In this document: positions 1-10,839 of the stretch, piece by piece
Position numbering within the stretch: the first letter of the stretch is position 1
Layout of the letters: each line of letters opens with the position of its first letter
Assembly: GCA_023512835.1 (NCBI GenBank)
Contig: CM042092.1
Span: forward strand, 11,918,498 to 11,982,497
Origin: Taxillus chinensis
Taxonomy: Eukaryota > Streptophyta > Magnoliopsida > Santalales > Loranthaceae
Length of the DNA stretch: 64,000 nucleotides
Direction of reading: 5' to 3'
Made by a program: the position numbers and the translations under genes
The notes under the pieces: generated by a model
The model's database searches: none
What the model saw: the letters and a program-made list of their open reading frames with translations, nothing else
What the model was told of the DNA's origin: nothing

Positions 1-128
1 GCAAGATCGGTTGTGACTCTCCAAGTTTTTCCTAAAAATTTCCTTGGTGTACCGGACCTACCAATTGCCTGGGTATGGAACCCATAATAAGTGGAGAAAT
101 CAACTACCAGGCCATACTTCAATGGCCT
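1..128 (-). other. Unrecognised open stretch at left edge
   Basis: On the minus strand one frame is open from about 127 down to the window edge and reads RPLKYGLVVDFSTYYGFHTQ followed by a basic run. It does not resemble the expected next part of TAP46. It may be a transposon remnant in a TAP46 intron or simply chance; I cannot assign it. Confidence 0.15.
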
Positions 129-466
129 ATATGTACTTAATTCTATAATTATATTACTTTGATTTTCTAACAGAACTAGACCCATCCAGTGTTAGATCTT
201 TTAGGGAAACAATTTTGCTGTCGCTTATTCAACTGTTAATTGCAAGTCAGTGCACCTAATGCATACATATTTCTTTTTTTATTATTAATATAAAAGGATA
301 AGTGGAAGTACCAAAATTTACTAATAATTTTGTATTGAGGTGTTTGGAAAAATAGCAAGACTAATCACTAAAAGATGAAAAGTAGACACTTGGAAATTCA
401 AAGTACTAAAACTAACTCAAATAATATAAAACAACTGAGCAACCCTAAAATTAAGAATAAGATTAC

Positions 467-2813
467 CTGCAACTGTTTCTCTTTTATGGCAGCAAGCATT
501 TCTTCCTCTTTCTTCAACATTTCCAGCATATCAAAAGCCTGTGTTTTATACAGGGAGACTGAATATATAACAATAAATGTGTATGCGGAAAAAACTAGAA
601 AAAGTTACAGTAGTAGAACATATTAAATTGACAAAACTAACCTTACAGATAGACAGAGAGATAGTAGTAAACCAAGCCTGCACAGAAAATATATTTGTGC
701 AAGAGGATGTGAGGAACTATGATCTATTGACCAAAGCGGGTGGGGGGGGGGGGGTGTTCAGAATTGCATACTTAAAATAATTTCAAACAAATTCAAAATG
801 ACTGTATGATTCAATATATAACATAAGCCATCCTAAAATTTTAGTTAAAACATTTCCAAATTTTCCAAAAAACAAAAATATATGTTGAAGTATTATGATT
901 AAGGCCTTGAAGTTGTAGTAGAACACTCATCAACAATATTGTAATAAAAGAAGCTACAAAGGGAGCTTAACAATGGTTTAAACGATGACTTTTTTTAATA
1001 ACAGAAAAGGAAGCTTTAATAAAGCCACTAAGAATGTGACACAAAATTACAATAGGAGACAAATATTAAGGACAAAAGGATTTGGATAATAACTTAGCAA
1101 GGTTCAAAGCCTTCTCCTAGTTAAATTATGACAGGTAGCCTTTGACACTGACCTTGTGCCCAGGGGTTGTAGGATATGGTAATGGGATTCTCATTAGGCT
1201 ACTCTTGACACATTGTTTTCTTATTGTATTATTTGCAACATCTGGTGCGAATGAAATGCGAGGTTGTTTGAGAATCGTGAAAGCCCCGTGGAAGAGCTTA
1301 AACTTCTTTCCTTATGATCTTTGTTGGATAAAATATATGCTATGGAGTTTGATCATTTTCCAGCATTTTTAATGCTATAGCTGGTTGCTCGTTCTGAGTG
1401 GGTTGTTGTTTTGTTTGCTTGTTCAGAGTTGTTGTACTTTAGTCCCTAATACCCTTCTTGTGTGCTTGTTTTCTAGTAAAATCTTCTATCTAAAAAGCAA
1501 AATTGACAGGTAGCAACTAACCTCCCGTTCTTCTTCTCCGTCATCATCCAAAATGTCTTCCTCCCCAGCCTCAACAAGAGAAGATGCTTTTGTTGAACGT
1601 CCATGGCGCTCCCTCCTCTCCTTTATTTCTATAAGTTTTGATTCAGCTGCTCTTTGGCGTTTGAACCGAGCAATCTACATGTTCATAATTGAGTTAAGCA
1701 ATTATGACATGGACACCAAGCAACATACACATTTGCATTACAAAAAGAGTAAATCTTTGTTGTACATTACATAGTAAATGATGAATTAATTATAATTAAA
1801 AATGATTTCCACTAAGAAAGTGTATAACCTTCTTAGCTCTTCGGTCTGCATGAGTATTTGGACCAGCTTGACCAGACTCTACTAACTCATCCTCTGGCAA
1901 AAGTTCCATTGCTTCGCAAAATGACATAAATTCCTAAAGGAGGCATACACTGATAATTTCAAATCGACCATAACCATTATCTTTAAGTGAATTCTAAGCA
2001 ACTTCAGTAACATTGGAAAGCAAATATGCCCACAATTTCTTCACATATGTACAAGTAAACTTTAGTTTATGCATCAAGCACCAAACAGCACTCACCTTCA
2101 ATTTTTCTTGGGAAGCCTTGAGCATCTGTATTCTATCCCGTTGTGCAATTTTCTCTGTCAACTCAGCAAGATAAAAGGGCACCTGTTCATACGAACATGA
2201 GTAGACAGATTAAAAGAAAATGCTCATAACTCACTCCATAGATGATTTATTTTGTCACAAAAAAAAGGTCAAAATGTGCAATTAAAGCACAGGTAAGCTA
2301 AGAAACATAAATAAACCTTAGGGAAGGAAGAAATATGTCCAAGTGTAAATATTTCATTTCCAACATTCCTTATGTCAGAGGGATAAAGAAATATGTTGAT
2401 TTTTATATTTAATAAAAGAAAAAAGCTTTGCAGGTAATGTTATTCTGAATCAAAACAGAGGGAACAAAATAGAGGACAATACCAGGATATATTTAAGGTT
2501 TGTTGTGCTGATGTCTTCTTTGGTCTCGTTAGAAGAGAACAGCCCTAGCTTGCTAATCATATCCTCGCACTTGTTCAGAGTTTCGCAGCCTTTTCTCAAA
2601 GTTTCCTAGAGAACAACCCACGAATCAAATCAAAACAACGTCAATGAAATCAAATCAAATCATATCAAGCAATTAAAATATAAAAAACAGGGAATCAAGT
2701 GTAGTGTTTGAGATTACCGGATCAGCGCCCGATTCGGTTGCCGTTTGATGTATCTTCCGAGCTTGCTCGAACAGAGCAGGCAGAGGCATCTCATCCATGT
2801 TGGATTCACCCAT
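467..2813 (-). CDS. TAP46: TAP46, PP2A-associated TAP42/alpha4-like regulator, 3' part outside window
   Basis: Seven minus-strand exons can be joined in frame, all with phase-0 GT-AG junctions: 2718-2813, 2483-2605, 2096-2182, 1829-1933, 1522-1674, 642-677 and 467-538, giving 224 residues. The product begins MGESNMDEMPLPALFEQARK and carries family blocks such as LFSSNETKEDIST, VPFYLAELTEKIAQRDRIQ, EFMSFCEAMELLPEDELVES, the basic stretch IARFKRQRAAESK and LEMLKKEEEMLAAIKEKQ. These are the helical N-terminal half of plant TAP46. The family binds PP2A-type catalytic subunits and acts downstream of TOR in the cytosol. The C-terminal ~180 residues expected from the family must lie left of base 1; no further exon was found in 1-466. 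The ATG at 2811-2813 was chosen as the first in frame with the family N-terminus. The 36-bp exon at 642-677 reads AWFTTISLSICK and is easily missed. Recognition is from memory of the family, not from a search. Confidence 0.93.
1140..1503 (+). mobile_element. 5'-truncated L1-type LINE fragment in a TAP46 intron
   Basis: The segment is bracketed by perfect 11-bp copies of TGACAGGTAGC at 1129-1139 and 1504-1514, the signature of a target-site duplication from target-primed reverse transcription. It ends in an A-rich tail (ctaaaaagcaaaa). Its last ~100 bases are T-rich, as in plant L1 3' ends, and the plus strand keeps a readable stretch including WKSLNFFPYDLCWIKYMLWS. The insertion lies just downstream of TAP46 exon 1522-1674, with the right duplication copy only 7 bases from that exon's donor. 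The L1 assignment rests on the tail and the duplication rather than on a domain. Confidence 0.6.
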
Positions 2814-2856
2814 CGCCGGCCTCGCCGCTGCGATGAACGCTGCAAATACGAATTCG

Positions 2857-2908
2857 AAACCCTAATGCTGTGGTGTGTTTTAGAAATTCGATGGATTTGA
2901 AACCCTAA
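2857..2908 (+). promoter_or_regulatory. Two telo-box motifs upstream of TAP46
   Basis: AAACCCTAA occurs at 2857-2865 and again at 2900-2908, in the 45-95 bases upstream of the TAP46 start codon (antisense to the gene). Telo-boxes near transcription starts are common in plant housekeeping, translation-related and TOR-responsive genes, which fits TAP46. Function here is inferred. Confidence 0.45.
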
Positions 2909-3099
2909 CAGAAGGGGATGGTGGTTTCTAGGGCTCGCGTGGGACTCGAATTGGAGGCGAGAGGGATTAACAAGCACAGAGCGTACGTTAACGTCTGACC
3001 GCCGAACGGGAGGACCGTGCGCCGTTTTAGCATTTTCAACAGATCGTTTATGAACACACACACATATATTAAATTGAGAGATTACTGCGCTAAACTAAC

Positions 3100-3606
3100 C
3101 GTTCGAGCAACCAAAACCGATAGATGTTCGTTTTAAAAATGTTTTTTCTTTTCTTGTTGGTGTGGTGAAAACAAACTTCACCTATCATAATAAAATTATT
3201 ACAAAATACAACAAATATTTAAATTTTAAAATTTAATTATTTTAACATCAACAACCAAATGTTTTTTTTAAAAAAAATCTCGAAACGTAAAAACTAGTTA
3301 ATTTTAAAATTTTAAAATTAATTTGATTATATTAACTTTTAAAATGAGTTTCGTTATTCGTATGAAGTGACAGTAAATATTTATAAAATTATTAATTAAA
3401 TAAATATAATATTAACTAATTGTATAAATACATTATAATTAATAGTTTAGATTTGAAATTTTATGTACATGATAAATTATGCTCCCCGTAATATAGTTGG
3501 CATTAATATAATAATATAAAATACGTATAGGATCAACTAATAATATATCCAAATATATTTCTAAATATAAAATAATATTTTCAAAGACATATTTATTTAT
3601 TTAGTA

Positions 3607-3670
<64 letters not shown>

Positions 3671-4150
3671 TGGGGGCGTCGGGAAGGCATTTCTACAAAC
3701 AAAAATAAAGAAATCAATGACTTTGATAACAATATTGCAAATTCATTATATTTGGTATGAATACAACTTACATTTAATGTCGATACAACTCAATCTCAAA
3801 CCTAGCAAGATGAGATAGACCTGAGTCACTACGGACCACTTTTAACATCACACAAAAAAATGTCACCCATACAATAATATTTTCAAAGACATTTATTTAT
3901 TTAGTAAACAAACAAAAATAAAGACATCAACGTTTTTGAAACCAATATAAATATTAGAAATTTATTACATATAACATGAATATAACGTTTTTGACGAGTG
4001 ACGACTCTTGGTGTTGACCAGAAGCCAATTTTGCTGACTATATTTCGAAGAGTCCGTCACTTCAAACTTCCCAATCGCTCCTCGCTCTTTAGGTAGGTGG
4101 CCGGGGGTATACGCCGAGCCCCAATCCAAACTCAAATTCGACTCCTTCAA
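3100..4150. repeat. AT-rich intergenic region with a duplicated ~120-bp block
   Basis: No gene is visible. The block at about 3566-3606 plus 3697-3771 (aataatattttcaaagacat ... caaacaaaaataaag ... tatgaatacaac) recurs at 3873-3985. The second copy is continuous, whereas the first is split at 'atttagta' by a pure G tract and about 28 following bases. This region separates the divergently arranged TAP46 and lyase genes and must include both promoters. Confidence 0.6.
3607..3668. repeat. 62-base pure G homopolymer
   Basis: Uninterrupted run of G, followed by 'tttgggggcgtcggg'. It sits inside one copy of the local direct repeat, in a region otherwise nearly devoid of G. A true G tract of this length would be unusual in plant DNA; an assembly or sequencing artefact is the simplest explanation. 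Confidence 0.95.
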
Positions 4151-4217
4151 TTCAACTTTTCATCGCCTCTTTTACCAACAATCCTCAATTCTCATTCGAG
4201 TCCAACTCGATCTCTCG

Positions 4218-7075
4218 ATGGCCGAATCCGACCACCAACACCTCATCGACGGCAGCCACCTCATTAGCATGTCCCTCGCTCGCGCCGGCATCGACCGCAT
4301 GTTCGGCGTGGTGGGCATACCCGTCACCTCCGTCGCCACCCGAGCCGTAGCCCTTGGCGTCCGCTTCCTCGCATTCCACAACGAGCAGTCGGCTGGATAC
4401 GCCGCCTCCGCCTACGGCTACCTTACTGGCCGCCCTGGCGTCCTCCTTACCGTCTCCGGCCCCGGCTGTGTCCACGGCCTCGCCGGCCTCTCCAACGCCG
4501 CCGTCAACGCTTGGCCCATGCTCATGATCTCCGGCGCGTCCGACCAGTCACTCGTCGGTCTCGGCGACTTCCAGGAGCTCGACCAGGTTGCCGCCGTCAA
4601 ACCCTTCTCCAAGTTCTCCGCCAGAGCCTCCGATATCTCCCAGATCCCCACCTCAGTCTTCCGCGCCCTCCGCAGCGCTGTCTCCGGCCGCCCCGGTGGC
4701 TGCTACGTCGACGTCCCCACTGACGTCCTTCACCAGACCGTGTCCGCGTCCGAGGCCCAGAGACTCCTCGCCGATGCCGAAGCTGAAGCTGAAGCTGATG
4801 TGGGTTCGATTCGAATCGACCATGGCAAGATTGGGTCTGCCGTGGAGCTTCTGAGAAGAGCGAAGCGGCCCCTGGTCGTGTTCGGGAAGGGCGCGGCATT
4901 CGCACGAGCCGAGGGTGAGCTGAAGACGCTGGTGGAGAGGACTGGAATTCCCTTTCTGCCGACGCCTATGGGGAAGGGTCTATTGCCCGACAACCATGAG
5001 CTGGCGGCCACCGCGGCGCGGTCTTTGGCGATTGGCCAGTGTGACGTTGCCCTCGTTGTTGGAGCCCGGCTCAACTGGCTGCTGCACTTCGGAGAGCCGC
5101 CGAGGTGGCCTAAGGATGTGAAATTCATATTGGTCGATGTTTCCCGAGAAGAGATCGAGCTTCGAAAGCCTGAATTGGGCTTAGTGGGTGATGCCAAGCA
5201 GGTTCTAAGCTTGATCAATAAGGAAATCAAGGATGACCCATTTTGTTTGGGAGGGAGTCATCCATGGGTTGAGGCCATTTCGGCCAAGGCTAAGTTCAAT
5301 GTGGCTAAGATGGAAGCTCAGCTGTCAAAGGATGTTGTGCCCTTTAATTTTTTGACCCCTATGAGGATCATCCGGGATGCCATTCTGGCGGTGGAGGGAC
5401 CTGCTCCCATTGTGGTGTCTGAAGGGGCGAACACGATGGATGTTGGCCGGTCTGTATTGATACAGACGGAACCAAGGACTAGGCTGGATGCTGGGACCTG
5501 GGGGACCATGGGGGTTGGTCTGGGTTACTGCATTGCTGCTGCTGTGGCATCACCAGATCGGCTTGTGGTTGCTGTGGAAGGGGATTCCGGATTTGGTTTC
5601 AGCGCCATGGAAGTTGAGGTTTGTATAGTTCATTTGCTCCCCAACTTTATACACACGCGCGCGGTTCATGCTACATTGCAAACTCTCGATTTGTGTCATT
5701 AGATTTGAAATCAACGGTCTAAATTAGAGTTTCAATTTATATTTATAGGTATAATAGAAAGTTTAATCCAACCGTTCAAATTTAAGTTTTGAATATATCA
5801 GCTTCTTGTTATCCTTAATATCAACAAGAAATTGGTTGTGGAGTGATTTGGGCATTTGCTACTCTTGCCTTTTTTTTTTTTTTTTTTTTTTTGAAACTTG
5901 TAGTTAATTTATTTAAAAACGTAACATATTTTGTGCTGGATGCTTGGAATTCATTTTATGTAAGCAACTTTTTCCCTTTGCTAGCCATTATTGATTCAAA
6001 AGATCACTGTTTGTTTAGAAGGAATTCTTTGTTTCTGTTATAACTAGTGTGACCAAGTATAGACAGTTTCAGCTGCCTAAAACTAACAAACTAAAGACGT
6101 TGCTTCCTTTATTCATTAATTATTAGTTGGTAAGTATAAATAGGGTCATGGCCACATTAGTGGAGCTCAATTAGATATGGCGCTGCTCCAATTTGGAACT
6201 GCCTGCAATTTTGTGGCTCTCTAACTGACTTGTTGTCCTTATAGCCTCAGTGCTGCTGAGAAATTTGGTACTATTAGAACATGATTTAATACTGATTTTA
6301 TATCTGTTCTCGGGTTCAGTAGTAATCTCCTCGTTTGTTAGCATGTTAAGTCATATGGTCCTTAGGCAGGGCACACGAAAATCTTTCTTCTTCTTTCATA
6401 GTATGGAATGTTCACCCAAAGAAGGATGTAAGAGTGTATGAAGGAAAAGATTTAGACATTGTATGTGTCGAGGAAGGTTAATTCCATATTTTGACTTTGC
6501 TTTACTTATAAAGCATTTGTTGGAATTTAGTTGTATGACAAAATTAACATATTCGGTTGCTTGCCCATGTACACAAGACCCATATATGTCTCAACTGTAG
6601 AGTGAGTCCAAGCCATATCCACTAAGACATGCCTTATAACAATCTATTTTTCTATTTTAGTCAGTTTAGCGTGGAGTGTCTTAATAATTTAGTTGGTAAC
6701 ATCTGAGCTGGCTTAGTTCTACTTCTTCCTAAACTCATTAAGCCTTTTTGTCCCTGCAGACATTGGTACGGTACCAGTTGGCTGTCGTTGTGATAGTTTT
6801 TAACAATGGTGGTGTATATGGTGGGGACCGGAGAAGCTCAAGTGAAATATCGGGACCTTTCAAAGATGATCCTGCTCCCACCTCTTTTGTTTCTGGGGCA
6901 GCTTACCATACTTTAATTGAGGCATTTGGGGGGGAAAGGCTATCTTGTTGAAACACCTGATGAACTCAAGTCCTCACTTGCTGAATCCTTTTCTTCACGG
7001 AAGCCAACTGTGATAAATGTAACAATTGATCCTTATGCAGGCGTGGAAAGTGGAGGCTTGCAGCACAAAAACTGA
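4218..7075 (+). CDS. HACL: 2-hydroxyacyl-CoA lyase / oxalyl-CoA decarboxylase-like ThDP enzyme, 1-bp frameshift near 3' end
   Basis: Two exons, 4218-5618 and 6760-7075, join in phase 0 at AMEVE|TLVRYQLAV. The product is a thiamine-diphosphate enzyme of the oxalyl-CoA decarboxylase/HACL family, which cleaves 2-hydroxyacyl-CoA or decarboxylates oxalyl-CoA. Visible are the N-terminal Pyr domain with the catalytic-glutamate block FHNEQSAGYAASAYGYLTGR, the central domain, and the PP domain with the ThDP/Mg motif EGDSGFGFSAMEVE...VFNNGGVYGG. Intended length is 571 residues, matching the plant family. At about 6928-6934 a run of seven G (six expected) shifts the frame and gives a premature TGA at 6949-6951. 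Deleting one G conceptually restores the family C-terminus, which ends QHKN at 7072. No PTS1 tripeptide is visible at that end, so location is open. The 5' third has very high GC at third positions, falling toward the 3' end. There is no sign of decay other than the one base. Confidence 0.95.
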
Positions 7076-7880
7076 GGGGGGGTCCTACTAATCACATCTC
7101 TGAACCCGTGGTTGCTCCGCTGAACCTTTTGCATAGCTGTTTAATAATGTGAAATTCCTTAGCCATTGCTCTACCATGCATCCATTGCAGTGTGTTTTCG
7201 ATTTTGAGTGATTAGAGCGGGTTATTGGTGGAAAGGTGTAATGTTTGAAGAACGATGTGTTACACAGTACTGTTTTAATCCAAGCACATGTATACAAATT
7301 GTTTGCAAGTAATACATTTTTCGTTTGCTATGTTGCAATCACACTTTTTTTTGGTAGAGGAAAACTAAAACAGAAACTAGTGTTGGGTGATGTGTAGGAT
7401 GTCTTGAAATGTTGCTGTTTTGCCATTTATTAATATTTAACCGTACTTTCCAGTCAAATCTTACTTCTACTTTTCATCTGCACTCCTCATCCTTACCCGT
7501 CACCGGCATAGCAAGTGATAAGGCTGTGTTTTGCAGTAACTATCTTCAAACCATTACTGTATTTATCTCTGGGGCTATTTGTGTTTTATCACCTCCTCAT
7601 CTCTCTTTCCATTCTCTGCTTATAAACATAACCTTGAGGTACCAAAAAAATGCAAAAATAAAATATCTTTCTTGTATTAACTGTATAAGAATTTAATATG
7701 GTACGGAGCATGTTTGGTACCTGAATCCTCGGCTTTCTGGCCATCTCTATAGTGAGCCTTCCTCCGGCCCTTATCTCTCCTGGTGGCCAAGCCCATCAGC
7801 ATTCAGCCACCTTTATTCTCTCTTTGTTTCCTGTTGCTGTTCTGCCAATACCCGCTGCCCTTCCCACACCATATCTATGA
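7076..7880. other. Lyase 3' flank, no gene seen
   Basis: About 250 bases of likely 3' UTR (the end near 7300 is not defined by a clear signal) are followed by a stretch with only chance reading frames. The longest, at 7409-7696 and 7783-8154, are hydrophobic with no family resemblance, and the second runs into the LINE relic antisense. Confidence 0.4.
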
Positions 7881-7899
7881 CTGCTCATCATATGCTCAG

Positions 7900-9520
7900 T
7901 CAAACTCGCCTCTCATAATTACTTGGTATGATGGACCCAACTCACCCACTTGTTGGTTGGTCTCATCAATTAAAACATTATCATCGGCAAACACCATCTG
8001 CAACGGAATATCCTCAAAAATATTTTTTTTATTTTATCCATTACTATTGAAAAGTGTGAAAGACTTTAAGTTAATTACTAATGTACTTCTTGTAATTAAA
8101 AACTCATCTGTTTATCCAATGCTAGTTCTAATATTAATTATAACTTTCACTTAGAGCATCAGTGCTTTCTTCAAATTTTTAACTAGATTTGTCTATATGG
8201 AGCAATATGGGTCATAAATTATATTCGAGATCTGTGTTTTATACAAATTTTATTAAAACCCAAATATCGAGACACCAACTATCTAAATTTGGTTAAATTT
8301 AAATAGCCAGGTGCTTCGATGTTTGGGTTTTAACAAAGTTTGTATTTAAAATATAAATTTCGAGTATAATTTATGGCCTATATTGTTCCATATAAGCAAA
8401 TTTAACTAAAAATTTGAAGAGGCTGCACCTGATGCTCTTACATTTCTATATTAAATTCATATATTTGATATAAATTGATTTCTTTTTCAAAGCACACCAA
8501 AGCATACCTTTATCACAAGTTTTTTTTCAAATCTATGAAGAGTATCGGTAAAAAAGATTTTATCACTCTAAATCTCTATTCTTAATATATAGATCACTTT
8601 TATAGTAGATCTTCCGGGCATAAAATCATATTAGTTTTTCTTAATCTTAGCATGTTATCTTAAATAATGTTCAATAACACTTTCCTATAATTTTATAGTA
8701 TAATTTATTAGTTTTATTTCTATATGATTCGAACAATCTTATATGTCATTTTTTTATACAAAGGCACCATGATATTTTTCCTCCATTTAACAATCATTTT
8801 ATTATTCGGTGAAATCTTGTTAAATAATTTTGTCAACCACTAAACTCCAAGATCACTAAATGTTTATAAGCCTGATATTTGGTCCTATGCATAATATCTC
8901 TTTAACTTTGCTTGACCTTGTCCTCAATAAGAAATCACAATTTAATTCTTATGGTAGTATATTCAGATTACCAACATCCTTAACACAATAGTCATTAAAG
9001 AACTGGTCAAAATATTCTTCTCACCTTTCTTTGATATCAGTATATTTCACTAACACCTTGTGATTGCAATTCCTAATACAATTCACATTATCTAAGTCAC
9101 TAGTTTTCTTCTCCCTTGTTTGAACAATTCTATAAATATTTTTTATCCTATAGTAGAATCCAAATACTCATACAAATCCTAATACATCTCGGCTTAGCCT
9201 CCTTCGTAACTTTTTTAGTCTCTTTGCTAGTTTATACTCTTCAAAATTCATTGTCTCTCTAAGACTTCTATAATATCTATTTATTTTTAATATTTCTCTT
9301 TATATATCTTTACCCGGCAGCACTGTAGCTTTAGATTCACCAAGTTTCATCTTAGCTACCCATCTAATACAATCTACCAATTTATTGCACATCATATTAG
9401 AGGCAACCTCATCTCCCCAATTTGACTCTTGATTATTCTTTTAAGAAAGATATTTAATTATCCTTTGCTTACTTTTTGATCATATGATTTAAAATACATC
9501 TTAATTTTCTAACACTAAAG
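7900..9520 (-). mobile_element. Degenerate RTE-type non-LTR retrotransposon (LINE), interrupted by a MITE
   Basis: The minus strand retains many broken pieces of an RTE-clade reverse transcriptase, in the right order from high to low coordinates. Around 9390-9300: SNMMCNKLVDCIRWVAKMKL. Around 9110-9010: REKKTSDLDNVNCIRN and a block ending YFDQFF. Around 8850-8750: WLTKLFNKI and WRKNIMVPLYKNKGDIQ. Around 8700-8600: ESVIEHYLR and MPGRST. Around 7995-7960, beyond the inserted MITE: the catalytic block VFADDNVLIDET. Stops and frameshifts are frequent, so it is long dead. RTE-type LINEs are common in monocot genomes. The 5' end near 9500 and the 3' end near 7900 are approximate. It lies in the space between the lyase and the Pro-rich gene. 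Confidence 0.8.
8154..8437. mobile_element. MITE (PIF/Harbinger Tourist-like), 284 bp, TTA target duplication
   Basis: The element is a long imperfect hairpin. The left arm from 8154 (GAGCATCAGTGC, then CTTCAAATTTTTAACTA) matches the reverse complement of the right arm ending at 8437 over about 115-125 bases. It is flanked on both sides by TTA (8151-8153 and 8438-8440), the 3-bp duplication made by PIF/Harbinger transposases. It has no coding capacity and would depend on a transposase in trans. It splits the RTE LINE relic cleanly: LINE sequence resumes on either side. Confidence 0.88.
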
Positions 9521-9559
9521 CATCAATCATCCATATATTCAAAATACCTGAACAAATTA

Positions 9560-10610
9560 GTGAAATCTCACCTAATCCGGCAGTCCCCAAAAATGACTAA
9601 ATTTGCTCTGTTTCAGACCTCCAAACGAAGATTCAACGGTCCAAGTTGTAGAGGAGGAAGTCAGAATACGCTCGCCAATTTTCAGGACAATACAACCGTG
9701 TATGTCTGCGCGACAGCCCAGAACGCCTGACTGGTGCAGGTTAGAGCAACCTCCCTACCTCTCCGCTCCCCCCCCCCCCCCCCCCTCTCTCTCTCTCTCT
9801 CTTTATTTTCTGCCGCTCGTGTTGCTGTCTAGTCCACTCCACGGCTGCTCTCTGTAAAGGCTAATTAGGGCTGCCGTAATTAGCCTACAGGGATACGAAT
9901 TAATTGTTATCCATTATAGAAGTTAAATATTATAGGCATACGAATTGTTCGCTAGTGAAACACTCCTTCGTTTACCATGTTGGAATCACACGCTTTTTTA
10001 AAGTGGGTAGAGAGACTACAGACACAACAGGCAAACTAAACTAGAAATAAAGTGATCCAGATGATGCCGCTGCCTTCTGAGACTGACAGTTTCAATGTGA
10101 CAGTTTCAACAGGCATCCAGATGATGCCATTGCTTGTCCCTTGTTTTGTTCTGTTCTGCCACATGAACGCACTCCCATATTCTTTATTTGGATTACAGTA
10201 AATGACAGATGGTTTTACTTTCTGCATTTGGTTGGATGGATAATTAAAAACAGGCTGGTCAACTGCAAATTTCTCACGATTAAAATACAGACCAGGAGGA
10301 ACCCTCTTTATTATCAACATAGTAATTTCTAATACAATACAGTACAGAAAATATGGAAATATTTATACAAGCAGATCCGTACAGTACTCTCTCCAGATAT
10401 ATATATATATATATATCAAGAACAGTGACGGCATCTCTGCTTCGCCCATAAGGCCATACCCAATATCTTCTTCTTCTTCAGGACTAGTAATTAATGATAG
10501 AGAAGGCATCCACTTTTTCACAGGGAGCTGAGGTACATGCACACACAGATGACTCACGAATAAATAAACAATTATAAAGGGCAAACAACATTATTGCAGG
10601 TGGATAAGTT
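9560..10610. other. Intergenic, low-complexity tracts, no gene seen
   Basis: Contains a poly-C run joined to a CT microsatellite at about 9770-9801, a TA microsatellite at 10400-10416, and near 10050-10130 two copies of 'catccagatgatgcc' (one preceded by 'gt'). The reading frames here are short and show no family resemblance. The last part is the 3' flank of the minus-strand Pro-rich gene. Confidence 0.35.
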
Positions 10611-10613
10611 TTA

Positions 10614-10834
10614 TTAAGGATGGGGGTGATGCGGCGGCGGAGGGTGAGGCCCAGGCGGTCCAGGGGGGGAGGGTGGATGAGGATGAGGCCCAGGCGGCGG
10701 GGCGTGAGGCCCAGATGGTCCAGGCGGCGGCGGATGGTGAAGCTCAGGCGGTCCAGGTGGGGCGGATGAGGCCGAGGCGGTCCAGGCGGCGGCGGATCGG
10801 GTGGTGGTGGATGATGATGATGACCATGACTCAT
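10614..10834 (-). CDS. Small Pro/His/Gly-rich protein, with a 1-bp deletion in a C run
   Basis: From an ATG at 10834 the minus strand reads MSHGHHHHPPPPDPPPPGPP, then RPHPP, and at about 10767-10771 slips out of frame. In the next frame the same style continues without a stop to a TAA at 10614-10616: PPGPPELHHPPPPGPSGPHA, then PPPGPHPHPPSPPGPPGPH and PPPPHHPHP. The matched Pro/Gly/His composition on both sides of the break strongly suggests a single ~74-residue protein whose C run (CCGCCCCACC) lacks one base. Reading straight through would instead give an Arg/Leu-rich tail. No signal peptide or membrane segment is visible. Function is unknown; similar tiny proline-rich proteins occur in many plants. 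A CAG/TGC-type triplet run lies just upstream at about 10885-10898. Confidence 0.6.
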
Positions 10835-10839
10835 TTTTG

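Noticed and set aside
4730..5230. 166-codon minus-strand frame over the lyase gene
   Set aside because: Antisense shadow of a GC-rich exon whose sense frame has clear homology.
7783..8154. 123-codon plus-strand hydrophobic frame
   Set aside because: Runs antisense into the LINE relic and stops at the MITE boundary; no signal of a real protein.
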